Part shown: one piece after another, positions 1-6,633 of the stretch | Layout of the letters: each line of letters starts with the position of its first letter | Numbering within the stretch: the first letter of the stretch is position 1 | From: Pseudomonadota bacterium | Lineage (GTDB): Bacteria > Pseudomonadota > Gammaproteobacteria > Steroidobacterales > Steroidobacteraceae | Length of the DNA stretch: 7,337 nt | Direction of reading: 5' to 3' | Assembly: GCA_021792815.1 (NCBI GenBank) | Contig: JAJYTX010000121.1 | Location: forward strand, 1 to 7,337 | Made by a program: the position numbers and the translations under genes | The notes under the pieces: model-generated | The model's input: the letters and a program-made list of their open reading frames with translations, nothing else | The model's database searches: none | What the model was told of the DNA's origin: nothing

Positions 1-963
1 CTCTGGGCGATGGTCTACCTGCTGCACCGCTATTTCGGCCGGGATGGGCGCGAGGAGGCCGAAGCGCTCCTCGAGCGCCGCTCCGGCGCCGAGGACAACC
101 CGCGCATTCTCGGCGCCTTCAACGAGAAGACGCCCGACTGGCTGTCGTTCTTCATGTTCACGTACTTCACTGACCGCGACGGCAAGTTCCAGCTCTCGGC
201 GCTGGCGGAATCGGCCTTCGACCCGCTCTCGCGCACCACCCGCTTCATGCTGACCGAGGAAGCCCATCACATGTTCGTTGGCGAGTCGGGCGTGGGGCGG
301 GTCATTCAGCGCACCTGCGAGGTGATGGCGCAGAACAGGGTCGAGGACCCGGCCGCCGTGCGCTCCTTCGGGGTCATCGATCTGCCGACGATCCAGCGCT
401 ACATCAACTTCCACTCGAGCGTCACCCTGGATCTATTCGGGTCGGATGTCTCCTCTAACGCGGCGACGTTCTACACCACCGGGCTCAAGGGGCGGTTCGA
501 CGAAGCGAGACTTGCCGACGACCATGCGCTCAAGGGCGAGACCTACACGGTGCTCGAGCCGCACGACGGCCGGCTGGTGACTCGCGAAGTGCCGGCGCTG
601 AACGCGCTCAATGAGAAGCTGCGCGATGACTTCGTGAAGGACTCGGCCGCAGGGGTTGGCCGATGGAACCGCATCATTCAGAAGGCCGGAATCCCCTTCG
701 AGCTCAAGGCGCCGCACAAGGCATTCCACCGTCGGATCGGCCCGCTTGCGGGTCTGAAGGTCTCCCCGGAGGGCCAGGTGGTGAGTGAGGCGGAGTGGAC
801 CGCGAAGGTCGGACAGTGGCTGCCCACGGTCGAGGACCGTGCCTTCGTGCAGTCGCTGATGGGCCGGGTCGTGGAAGCCGGGAAGTTCGCGAACTGGATC
901 GCACCGCCGGCCTCGGGCATCAACAAGCAGCCCGTGCACTTCGAGTACGTGCGCTTCAGTTGA
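1..963 (+). CDS. boxB: Benzoyl-CoA 2,3-epoxidase, diiron oxygenase subunit BoxB (5' end outside window)
   Basis: BoxB is the non-heme diiron component that uses O2 and electrons from BoxA to convert benzoyl-CoA to its 2,3-epoxide in the cytoplasmic aerobic box pathway. The reading frame is open from the first base, so the gene starts upstream; the ATG at 10 is an internal methionine. About 320 residues are visible, against roughly 470 for the family, so about the first 150 are missing. Visible hallmarks are a Phe/Tyr-rich helix ([11 protein letters not shown]), then LTEEAHHMF, whose E-E-x-x-H pattern is the carboxylate/histidine type expected for a diiron site, and the family-like C-terminus ending FEYVRFS before TGA. 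boxA follows after 40 bases, which supports the assignment and a shared transcript. The family is recognised from memory of its sequence pattern; phenylacetyl-CoA epoxygenase relatives are the main alternative, but the boxA neighbour argues against them. Confidence 0.95.
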   Translation, partial: LWAMVYLLHRYFGRDGREEAEALLERRSGAEDNPRILGAFNEKTPDWLSFFMFTYFTDRDGKFQLSALAESAFDPLSRTTRFMLTEEAHHMFVGESGVGRVIQRTCEVMAQNRVEDPAAVRSFGVIDLPTIQRYINFHSSVTLDLFGSDVSSNAATFYTTGLKGRFDEARLADDHALKGETYTVLEPHDGRLVTREVPALNALNEKLRDDFVKDSAAGVGRWNRIIQKAGIPFELKAPHKAFHRRIGPLAGLKVSPEGQVVSEAEWTAKVGQWLPTVEDRAFVQSLMGRVVEAGKFANWIAPPASGINKQPVHFEYVRFS

Positions 964-1003
964 CCTCCCGGCACGTGATCCGCATCCGAACCGAGCGCTC
1001 GCC

Positions 1004-2233
1004 ATGGATATGATCGACGACACGGCGGGCATTGCCCGGCAGCATCTGATCGATCCCGAGATCTGCATCCGCTGCAATACGTGCGAGGCGACCTGTCCCA
1101 TCGGCGCGATCACCCACGACGATCGCAACTACGTGGTCAGATTCGAGGTGTGCAAAGGCTGCAATGCCTGTATCTCACCCTGTCCGACCGGGGCGATCGA
1201 CAACTGGCGCCAGGTGCTCAAGGCGAGACCCCATAGCATCGAGGCGCAGTTCAAGTGGGAAAGCCTGCCGCCCCAGGAGGAACTCGAGGTCGCGCCGGGG
1301 ACGGAGCTTCCGGCCGAGGTGCTGAGCGCCACGGCGCAGGCCTCCGCGGGGCAGGGCGGGCCGGTCGCGGCCCCCTGGTCGGCGCAGACCCCGCGCGTGG
1401 GTCTGTACTCGCTCGGCAGTCCCGCCACCGGCAAGGTGGTGGGAAATCTGCGCCTCACCGCCGAGAACGCTGGCAGCGACATCCGTCACATCGTCATCGA
1501 TTTCGGTGCGCACGCCATGCCGGTGCTCGAGGGGCAGACGATCGGCATCATTCCGCCCGGCACCGATGCGCGGGGACGGGCGCACTTCGTGCGGCTGTAC
1601 TCGGTGGCGAGTCCGCGCGATGGGGAGCGGCCCGGATACAACAATCTGTCGCTCACCGTCAAGCGGGTCACGGAGGATCATCAGGGTCGGCAGGTGAGCG
1701 GAGTCTGTTCCAACTACCTGTGCGACCTCAGGCCCGGTGATGAGGTGAGGGTGGTCGGACCCTACGGCGCGAGCTTTCTGATGCCCAACCATCCGGGCGC
1801 TCATCTGCTGATGATCTGCACCGGAACCGGTTCGGCGCCCATGCGTGCCATGACGGAGCGACGCAGGCGTCGCCGGCATCTGCAGGAAGACGGACGGCTG
1901 ATGCTGTTCTTCGGTGCGCGCTCACCCGAGGAACTGCCGTATTTCGGTCCACTGCAGCGTCTTCCGCAGGACTTCATCGATATCAACTTCGCATTCTCGC
2001 GAGTTCAGGGTGCGCCCAGGCGACACGTGCAGGACGCCCTCAGGGAGCGGGCGGCCGAGGTCGCGGAGTTGATCGGCGACCCGAATACCTACATTTACGT
2101 GTGCGGGCTGAAGGCGATGGAAGAGGGCGTGCTAGAGGCGCTGCGCACCGCCTGTGCTCAGGCCGGCCTCGACTGGGATGCCCTCAGCGGGCAACTGAAG
2201 GCACAGGGGCGTCTGCACCTCGAGACGTACTGA
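1004..2233 (+). CDS. boxA: Benzoyl-CoA 2,3-epoxidase, NADPH-dependent reductase subunit BoxA
   Basis: BoxA carries electrons from NADPH through FAD and iron-sulfur clusters to BoxB. The 409-residue product has the expected two-part layout. Residues about 16-66 form a bacterial ferredoxin domain with two complete 4Fe-4S motifs: C21, C24, C27, C31 and C50, C53, C56, C60, the last Cys of each followed by Pro. Residues about 86-128 are an Ala/Gly/Pro-rich linker. From about 131 to the end is a ferredoxin-NADP+ reductase domain: RLYSVAS (197-203) for FAD binding, GTGSAPM (274-280) for the NADPH pyrophosphate, YVCG (365-368), and a C-terminal LETY like plant-type reductases. A run of six arginines lies at 286-291. 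The start at 1004 has no strong Shine-Dalgarno; a second in-frame ATG at 1010 would remove only two residues. It lies 40 bases behind boxB, so it probably shares its transcript. Confidence 0.96.
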   Translation: MDMIDDTAGIARQHLIDPEICIRCNTCEATCPIGAITHDDRNYVVRFEVCKGCNACISPCPTGAIDNWRQVLKARPHSIEAQFKWESLPPQEELEVAPGTELPAEVLSATAQASAGQGGPVAAPWSAQTPRVGLYSLGSPATGKVVGNLRLTAENAGSDIRHIVIDFGAHAMPVLEGQTIGIIPPGTDARGRAHFVRLYSVASPRDGERPGYNNLSLTVKRVTEDHQGRQVSGVCSNYLCDLRPGDEVRVVGPYGASFLMPNHPGAHLLMICTGTGSAPMRAMTERRRRRRHLQEDGRLMLFFGARSPEELPYFGPLQRLPQDFIDINFAFSRVQGAPRRHVQDALRERAAEVAELIGDPNTYIYVCGLKAMEEGVLEALRTACAQAGLDWDALSGQLKAQGRLHLETY

Positions 2234-2327
2234 CGGGTTGACATGCGTGGGTTGCGGATCGGATGCGGGGTCGCTGGCGTGGCGCCGACCCGCAACGGTG
2301 TACCGATGGCCAGGCGACATTTGCGGC

Positions 2328-2334
2328 GGGAGGG
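2328..2334 (+). promoter_or_regulatory. Shine-Dalgarno for the MaoC-like gene
   Basis: A GGGAGGG stretch ends six bases before the ATG at 2341. It is the best ribosome binding site seen in the window and decides the start. An earlier in-frame ATG at 2263 lacks such a site and would add 26 residues that do not look like the family N-terminus. Confidence 0.75.
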
Positions 2335-2340
2335 TGGCTG

Positions 2341-2811
2341 ATGCGGTTCGATGAGTTTCATGTCGGCCAGGTCCTGCAGCTCGGGCCCATCCGAGTCGAG
2401 CAGCCTGAGATCCTCGCGTTTGCCGAGGCATACGATCCGCAATGGTTCCACACCGATCCGCAGCGGGCGCGATCGAGCCGCTGGGGTGGTCTGATCGCGA
2501 GCGGTTGGCATACGTGTGCCATCGCGATGCGCCTGGTCTGCGACGGCCCGCTGATTGATTCCGGATCGATCGGCTCTCCGGGACTTGCCTACCTCAAGTG
2601 GCCATCGCCGGTGAGACCGGGCGATGCGCTGCGGCTCGATGCCGAAGTTCTCGGCACGCGGCACTCGAGCAGCGGCCGGCTCGGTGTGCTGCGATGGCGC
2701 TGGAGAATGCTCAACCAGAATGACGACACGGTACTCGATCTGGAAGCCACCAGCCTGTTCGAGCTGCCGGGCGGGCCGAGTGGAGCGGATCGGGCGGATG
2801 CGCGTCGCTGA
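2341..2811 (+). CDS. MaoC-type hotdog-fold acyl-CoA dehydratase/hydratase
   Basis: The 156-residue product belongs to the single-domain MaoC-like family, whose members hydrate trans-2-enoyl-CoA thioesters or run the reverse dehydration. The hydratase core is at residues about 28-55: D32-P-Q-W-F-H37, keeping the catalytic Asp and His five residues apart, then DP and RWGGLIASGWHT, the hallmark of the common DPQ-type subgroup. The Asn-Pro of classical R-hydratases (D-x-N-P-x-H) is replaced here. A second strand-rich half contains LKWPSPVRPGD, the usual product-side motif. No signal peptide or membrane segment is seen, so it should be cytosolic. It follows boxA after 107 bases on the same strand, suggesting a role in handling an unsaturated CoA ester of the box pathway. 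A candidate step is hydration on the way from 3,4-didehydroadipyl-CoA to 3-hydroxyadipyl-CoA. That role is inference; substrate cannot be read from the sequence. Confidence 0.85.
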   Translation: MRFDEFHVGQVLQLGPIRVEQPEILAFAEAYDPQWFHTDPQRARSSRWGGLIASGWHTCAIAMRLVCDGPLIDSGSIGSPGLAYLKWPSPVRPGDALRLDAEVLGTRHSSSGRLGVLRWRWRMLNQNDDTVLDLEATSLFELPGGPSGADRADARR

Positions 2812-2817
2812 CCGCAT

Positions 2818-2866
2818 CCCGGCGGGCGATCGCCGGGGGCGGCGCCTGTGCGTCCGGGCACGGCGC
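2818..2866. terminator. Two adjacent GC-rich hairpins between convergent genes
   Basis: The first hairpin pairs CCCGGCG (2818-2824) with CGCCGGG (2831-2837) around a six-base loop. The second pairs GCGCC and GTGC (2842-2851, with T2847 bulged) with GCAC and GGCGC (2858-2866) around a six-base loop. They fill most of the 60-base gap between the convergent maoC-like gene and the regulator. Neither has a real T-run on either strand (only TTCATTC follows on +), so classical intrinsic termination is uncertain; they could instead protect 3' ends or block read-through. Confidence 0.4.
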
Positions 2867-2871
2867 TTCAT

Positions 2872-4251
2872 TCAGCACGGCAGGTTGCGCAGGAACCCAT
2901 ACAGGCGCTCGTCGTCGGCATAGGCCACGTTGAACCGCCAGTAGCCGCTCGATCGACCGTCCGGATGGAAGATCTCCGACGGGGCAAGCAGGATGCCTTG
3001 CGACCGGGCACGCTGCCGGATCGTCGCGGGATCGCCCGCGGGAATCTTCGCCCACAGGAACATTCCGCCGCCTCGCGGCGTGAGCTCCAGCCCCGCGTCG
3101 CGGAACCGCCGGGCAAGGCGCGCACGTGCTTCGGCGATGCGGCGCCGCAGCTGCTCGAGATGCGTGCGATGCCGGCCCCCGGTCAGGATGGCGAGTACGA
3201 TGTGCTCGGCCAGCTCCGAGGAGCTGAGCGCCGTCAGGTTTTTCAGAGCCGCCAGTTCCGCGGCCCGATCGCTGCGTGCCACCAGGTAGCCCACGCGCAG
3301 GCTCGGAGCGATGGTCTTGGAGAAGCTGCCGATGTGGATGACCCGTTCCAGCGGTTCGAGCGAGGCGAGGGCGGTGACCCGCTCGGGCGAGAGCTCGGCA
3401 AAGATCTCGTCTTCACAGATGGTGAGGCCGTGCTGTTCGGCTGCGCGCAGCACCGCGTGCGCAGTCTGGGCGGAAGTGCTCGTGCCGGTGGGGTTCTGAA
3501 AGGTTGTGTTGGTGATGAACAGCCGTGCCCGCGTCGCAGTGGCGAGGTTGTGCAGCGCGCCGGCGTCCGGGCCGCCGTCCGTGCGCGGGACGCCCACCGG
3601 ATGCGCGCCGCGGGCACGCAGCATGGCGAGCACGTACGGGTAGCCCGGATCGTCGACCAGCACCGCTTCGCCCGGTCGGGTGAGTGCGGCGATCACGAGC
3701 TCGAGCGCCTGGCTGGCCCCGTGGGTCAGCACGATCTGTTCCTCGGTGCAGTCCACGCCGCGCAGCGTCAGCTGGCGTGCCAGGTGGTGCCGCAGGGCAC
3801 GCAGGCCATAGCTGCTGCCGTACCGGCCCGCGTAGGCCGCGGGGCGGCGGGCAACCTGGGTGAGCGCCGCGCGGACACCGTCCCCGAACAGCCACTCCGG
3901 CGGCAGCCAGCCGCAGCCGGCATCGACCTGCAGGGGCTGCTCGTAGTCACGCCGCAGCGCCCAAAGGGAGTCGACGAGCGGCTCGGCACCGCCCAGGTGG
4001 CGGGCGCCGAAAGCGCCGGCGTCGCGAGCAACATAGTAGCCAGACCCACGGCGCGCCTCGATGAGGCCCTCGGCGACCAGCAGCTCATACACTCTGGCGG
4101 CCGTGAACGGGCTGACGCCTCGAGTGCGGGCCAGCACGCGAACCGAAGGCAGCCGCTCACCGGGACTCAGGTGCCCGGCGACGATCCGGGCGCGCAGGTC
4201 GGCCGACATCGCCTCGACCCGGGTGAGGGGAATGGAAAGCGGGGCGTTCAC
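2872..4251 (-). CDS. MocR-family transcriptional regulator (GntR winged helix fused to PLP-binding aminotransferase-like domain)
   Basis: MocR proteins bind DNA through an N-terminal winged helix and sense PLP or PLP-amino acid adducts through a fold-type I aminotransferase domain. From the GTG at 4251 the product is 459 residues, normal for the family. Residues about 5-75 are the GntR-type winged helix (GERLPSVRVLA, RVYELLVAEGLIE, RRGSGYYV). The rest is the aminotransferase-like domain with every PLP residue in place: YGSSYG (144-149), N253-P-T-G, D281, the SFSK motif with lysine K312, R319, and R439 near the C-terminus for a carboxylate. The frame is open further upstream, but that part crosses the palindrome and reads like non-coding sequence. 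The ATG at 4209 would cut into the first helix of the winged helix, so GTG is preferred. It is divergent from the aminotransferase gene at 4346, its likely target. An ordinary aminotransferase is excluded by the DNA-binding domain. Confidence 0.93.
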   Translation of the reverse strand: MNAPLSIPLTRVEAMSADLRARIVAGHLSPGERLPSVRVLARTRGVSPFTAARVYELLVAEGLIEARRGSGYYVARDAGAFGARHLGGAEPLVDSLWALRRDYEQPLQVDAGCGWLPPEWLFGDGVRAALTQVARRPAAYAGRYGSSYGLRALRHHLARQLTLRGVDCTEEQIVLTHGASQALELVIAALTRPGEAVLVDDPGYPYVLAMLRARGAHPVGVPRTDGGPDAGALHNLATATRARLFITNTTFQNPTGTSTSAQTAHAVLRAAEQHGLTICEDEIFAELSPERVTALASLEPLERVIHIGSFSKTIAPSLRVGYLVARSDRAAELAALKNLTALSSSELAEHIVLAILTGGRHRTHLEQLRRRIAEARARLARRFRDAGLELTPRGGGMFLWAKIPAGDPATIRQRARSQGILLAPSEIFHPDGRSSGYWRFNVAYADDERLYGFLRNLPC

Positions 4252-4255
4252 GTCT

Positions 4256-4283
4256 ACTGTATCGTAGATCCGGCCTATACAGT
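4256..4283. promoter_or_regulatory. Candidate operator: perfect 7+7 inverted repeat between divergent genes
   Basis: ACTGTAT (4256-4262) and ATACAGT (4277-4283) are exact reverse complements separated by 14 bases. The half-sites are offset by 21 bp, about two helical turns, so both would face the same side of the DNA. The repeat lies five bases before the regulator's GTG and 62 bases before the aminotransferase ATG, a natural place for the MocR protein to repress itself and control its neighbour. The symmetry is seen directly; its use as the regulator's site is inference. Confidence 0.55.
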
Positions 4284-4290
4284 CTGGCGA
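4261..4290 (-). promoter_or_regulatory. Possible promoter of the MocR gene, implying a leaderless mRNA
   Basis: Read on the - strand, TCGCCA (4290-4285) matches four of six -35 bases and TACGAT (4266-4261) four of six -10 bases, with an 18-base spacer. The -10 ends nine bases before the GTG at 4251, so transcription would begin at or within a few bases of the start codon. No Shine-Dalgarno is visible there. The proximal operator half-site overlaps the -10, as expected for autorepression. Both hexamers are weak matches. Confidence 0.25.
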
Positions 4291-4345
4291 TCTATCTGCA
4301 TGAGTGTAGCTCGGTGACCGACCGGCCGGAGCCCATATTGGACCG

Positions 4346-5665
4346 ATGAACACGAACGCTCCCGATCTTTCCGCCTTCTGGATGCCCTTCACGGCCAACC
4401 GGTATTTCAAAAGCCATCCGACCCTGGTGGCCGGGGCCAAAGGGGCCTACTTCACTCTGCCCGACGGCCGGCGGGTCTTTGACTGCCTCTCGGGCCTGTG
4501 GTGCAGCCCGCTCGGGCATGGCAGGCCGGAGATCATCGCGGCCGTGAGCGCACAGGCGGCCGAACTGGACTTCGCACCCACGTTTCAGGTGGGGCACCCC
4601 AAGGTGTTCGAACTCGCGGCGCGGATCGCGCGCTGGGCGCCCGAGGGGCTGAGCCGGGTCTTTTTCGCCAACTCCGGGTCGGAAGCCGTCGACAGCGCGC
4701 TGAAGATCGCGCTGGCGTACCACCATGCGCGCGGCGAGGCGGGCCGGGTGCGGATCATCGGCCGGGAACGGGCCTATCACGGCGTGGGGATCGGTGGAAT
4801 CTCGGCCGGCGGCATCGCGGCCAACCGCCGCGTGTTCGGTGCACTCAGCGCTCCGTTCGTGGATCATCTGCCCCACACCCTCGATCCGGCTCACATGCGC
4901 TTCAGCCGCGGTCAGCCGGCCTGGGGTGCGCATCTGGCCGACGTGTTGGAGCGGCTGATCGCGTTGCATGACGCCTCGACCATCGCCGCGGTGATCGTCG
5001 AGCCGATGCAGGGCTCGACGGGCGTGATCGTTCCGCCGGTGGGGTATCTGGAGCGTCTGCGCGAGATCTGCACCCGGCACGGGATCCTGCTGATCTTCGA
5101 CGAGGTCATCACCGGATTCGGCCGGCTGGGCGGCAATTTCGCCGCGCAGCGGCTCGGGGTCACGCCGGACATCATCGTGTTCGCCAAAGCCGTCACCAAC
5201 GGCGTGATCCCGATGGGTGGCGCGATCGTACGGCAGAGCATCTACGACGCGTTGATGAGCGGACCGGAGCAGGCCATCGAGCTGTTTCACGGATACACCT
5301 ACTCCGGCCATCCGATGGCCTGCGCCGCGGGGCTGGCGGCGCTCGAAGTGCTGGAAAGGGAACATCTGGTCGGGCGCGCGGCGCAGCTCTCCACAGTGCT
5401 CGAGGACGCCGTGCATTCGTTGCGGGACGAGCCGCACGTCATCGACATCCGCAACATCGGCCTCGCCGCCGCCGTGGAGTTCGGTCCGCGCGAGGGCCAG
5501 CCGGGGGCGAGAGCGAGGGAAGTGTTCGAGCGGGGCGTGGAGGCGGGACTGCTGCTGCGCTTCACCGCCGATACGATCGCGGTGGCCCCGCCCTTCGTCA
5601 GCAGCGAAGAGGAAATCCGCACCATGGTCGAGACGCTGCGCAGCGTCCTGCGCCGCGTCACATGA
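4346..5665 (+). CDS. Class III (omega) aminotransferase, beta-alanine:pyruvate transaminase-like
   Basis: This PLP enzyme should move the amino group of an omega-amino acid such as beta-alanine to pyruvate, giving the semialdehyde and alanine, in the cytoplasm. The 439-residue length is usual. The N-terminus (FWMPFTANRYF, residues 11-21) and DCLSGLW (46-52) closely resemble, from memory, the Pseudomonas putida beta-alanine:pyruvate transaminase. PLP-site features are SGSEA (110-114), Y144-H145 stacking on the cofactor, D252 in FDEVITGFGR for the pyridine nitrogen, and catalytic K281 in FAKAVTNG. GYTYSGHP (316-323) and R405 in LLRFTADT, matching the substrate-carboxylate arginine of that enzyme, support an amino-acid substrate. 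The Shine-Dalgarno is poor (GGAG 14 bases before ATG), but the start fits the family. No semialdehyde dehydrogenase gene follows, though one is a frequent partner. Taurine, GABA or polyamine-derived substrates remain possible. Confidence 0.9.
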   Translation: MNTNAPDLSAFWMPFTANRYFKSHPTLVAGAKGAYFTLPDGRRVFDCLSGLWCSPLGHGRPEIIAAVSAQAAELDFAPTFQVGHPKVFELAARIARWAPEGLSRVFFANSGSEAVDSALKIALAYHHARGEAGRVRIIGRERAYHGVGIGGISAGGIAANRRVFGALSAPFVDHLPHTLDPAHMRFSRGQPAWGAHLADVLERLIALHDASTIAAVIVEPMQGSTGVIVPPVGYLERLREICTRHGILLIFDEVITGFGRLGGNFAAQRLGVTPDIIVFAKAVTNGVIPMGGAIVRQSIYDALMSGPEQAIELFHGYTYSGHPMACAAGLAALEVLEREHLVGRAAQLSTVLEDAVHSLRDEPHVIDIRNIGLAAAVEFGPREGQPGARAREVFERGVEAGLLLRFTADTIAVAPPFVSSEEEIRTMVETLRSVLRRVT

Positions 5666-5690
5666 GGGGCGGCTCGATCACGATCGCCCC
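5666..5690. terminator. Weak hairpin after the aminotransferase gene
   Basis: GGGGCG (5666-5671) pairs with CGCCCC (5685-5690) around a 13-base loop that contains its own CGATC/GATCG symmetry. It begins right after the aminotransferase stop codon, in the 96-base gap before the convergent Rieske gene. There is no T-run on either strand, so it is only a possible terminator. The rest of the gap is GC-rich and shows nothing else clear. Confidence 0.25.
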
Positions 5691-5761
5691 GGGCGTGCCC
5701 GCGGGTCGTGCGGTGCGGTCTCTCGGGATCCGGGCCGCGGCGCCGATTCCGCCGTGCCGGA

Positions 5762-6073
5762 TCAGTCGGGGCGCTCGATGAGAACCCGCCCGCCCTCGAT
5801 GCGCACGCCATAGGTGCGCAGCGGCTCGTAGGCCGGCGGAGTGAGTGCCTGACCGGTCCGCAGGCAGAAGCGCGCGCCGTGACGCGGGCAGACGATCTCG
5901 CAGGATTCGACCTCGGCGCCTTCCAGGGGCTCGCCGTCGTGAGTGCACACGTCGTCGACCGCGTAGATCTCGCCGCCGCAGCGCACCACCATCACGGCAA
6001 TGCCGTCGAGGTCCACGGGCAGGGGCGAGCCGCCGTCGAGTTGCGCCGCGCTCGCCACATCCATCCAGCTCAT
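5762..6073 (-). CDS. Rieske [2Fe-2S] ferredoxin-like protein at the end of the suf operon
   Basis: The 103-residue product is a minimal Rieske domain of the kind annotated as NirD/BphF-like or non-heme iron oxygenase ferredoxin subunit. Cluster ligands are all present: C43-T-H45 and C62-P-R-H65, with 16 residues between H45 and C62. Residues 66-72 continue with GARFCLRTG, the usual loop after the second ligand pair. There is no signal peptide or membrane anchor, so it is cytosolic, unlike respiratory Rieske proteins. No dioxygenase or nitrite reductase subunit is nearby. Its ATG overlaps the sufT stop by one base (TGATG at 6073), so it is probably translated with sufT. A role as electron donor to, or client of, the iron-sulfur assembly machinery is inference; the family alone does not define it. 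Confidence 0.88.
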   Translation of the reverse strand: MSWMDVASAAQLDGGSPLPVDLDGIAVMVVRCGGEIYAVDDVCTHDGEPLEGAEVESCEIVCPRHGARFCLRTGQALTPPAYEPLRTYGVRIEGGRVLIERPD

Positions 6074-6624
6074 CAGAACATCCCGGTCTGCAGGCGCGCC
6101 GTCTCGGACATCATGCTGTGGTTCCAGGGCGGATCGAAGGTCAGCTCGACGCGCACCTCGCTCACGGTGGGAATGCGCCTGATCTTGTCTTTGACATCAT
6201 CCACCAGGATCTCGCCCATGCCGCAGCCCGGCGCGGTGAGAGTGAGCATGACGTCGATGGAGCGCGTGCCGTCCTGGTTGGCGTGCACGCTGCAGTCGTA
6301 TATCAGCCCCAGGTCGACGATGTTGACCGGGATTTCCGGATCGTAGCAGGTGCGCATCTGGTCCCACGCCAGCTTGAGCACATCGGCTTCGGTGGCGTTG
6401 GGGGGCAGCTCCGGAGGGGCCACCCGCTCCTGGCCGATGGCATCGGCATCCTCGCCGCTGATGCGGTACAGGTTGCCCTCGATGTACACGGTGAAGCTGC
6501 CGCCGAGCGCCTGGGTGATGTAGCCGGACGTGCCGGGCTGCAGGTTGAGCTCGGTGCCGGCGGGGACGATCACCGCGCGGACTTCACGGTTGACGACGAA
6601 GGGCTCATTGTCGTAGCTGCGCAT
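6073..6624 (-). CDS. sufT: Iron-sulfur cluster assembly/maturation protein SufT (MIP18/DUF59 family, long form)
   Basis: SufT is an auxiliary factor for maturing iron-sulfur proteins, distinct from the SufBCD scaffold. The 183-residue product shows the long-form layout. Residues about 1-75 form the SufT-specific N-terminal part (GYITQALGGSFTVY, 34-47). Residues about 77-165 form the MIP18 domain, with its signature DPEIPVNIVDLGLIYD at 95-110, the conserved cysteine C134 in TAPGCGMG, and FDPPW at 163-167. The Cys in this domain is the residue usually implicated in iron-sulfur handling. The gene lies nine bases after sufU and overlaps the Rieske gene by one base. Short MIP18 proteins, such as the PaaD subunit of phenylacetyl-CoA epoxygenase, lack the N-terminal part, so that alternative is unlikely despite the aromatic-degradation genes in the window. 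Confidence 0.95.
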   Translation of the reverse strand: MRSYDNEPFVVNREVRAVIVPAGTELNLQPGTSGYITQALGGSFTVYIEGNLYRISGEDADAIGQERVAPPELPPNATEADVLKLAWDQMRTCYDPEIPVNIVDLGLIYDCSVHANQDGTRSIDVMLTLTAPGCGMGEILVDDVKDKIRRIPTVSEVRVELTFDPPWNHSMMSETARLQTGMF

Positions 6625-6633
6625 GGGCTGCGG

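Noticed and set aside
433..1879. Long - strand open frames opposite boxB and boxA
   Set aside because: No domain is recognisable, composition is antisense-like, and they oppose well-conserved + strand genes.
2238..2266. TTGACA as a promoter -35 for the MaoC-like gene
   Set aside because: The bases 16 to 18 positions downstream (around GGATGC) bear no resemblance to a -10 element, so the hexamer alone is not enough.
2263..2340. Earlier in-frame ATG extending the MaoC-like protein by 26 residues
   Set aside because: It has no good ribosome site, and the added residues do not resemble the family N-terminus, which fits the ATG at 2341.
2848..4317. A 489-codon open frame on the + strand opposite the MocR gene
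   Set aside because: It is the antisense of a gene with all family residues intact, shows no recognisable domain, and long antisense frames are common in GC-rich DNA.
4252..4440. Longer N-terminus for the MocR protein
   Set aside because: It would cross the palindrome and overlap the start of the divergent aminotransferase gene, and its residues fit no known part of the family.
4292..5437. A 381-codon open frame on the - strand opposite the aminotransferase
   Set aside because: Its His/Arg/Asp/Pro-rich composition is typical of an antisense shadow, and the + strand gene is unmistakable.
6073..6624. PaaD-like subunit of an aromatic-CoA epoxygenase instead of SufT
   Set aside because: The SufT-specific N-terminal region is present, the gene sits in a suf operon, and no other paa genes are in the window.
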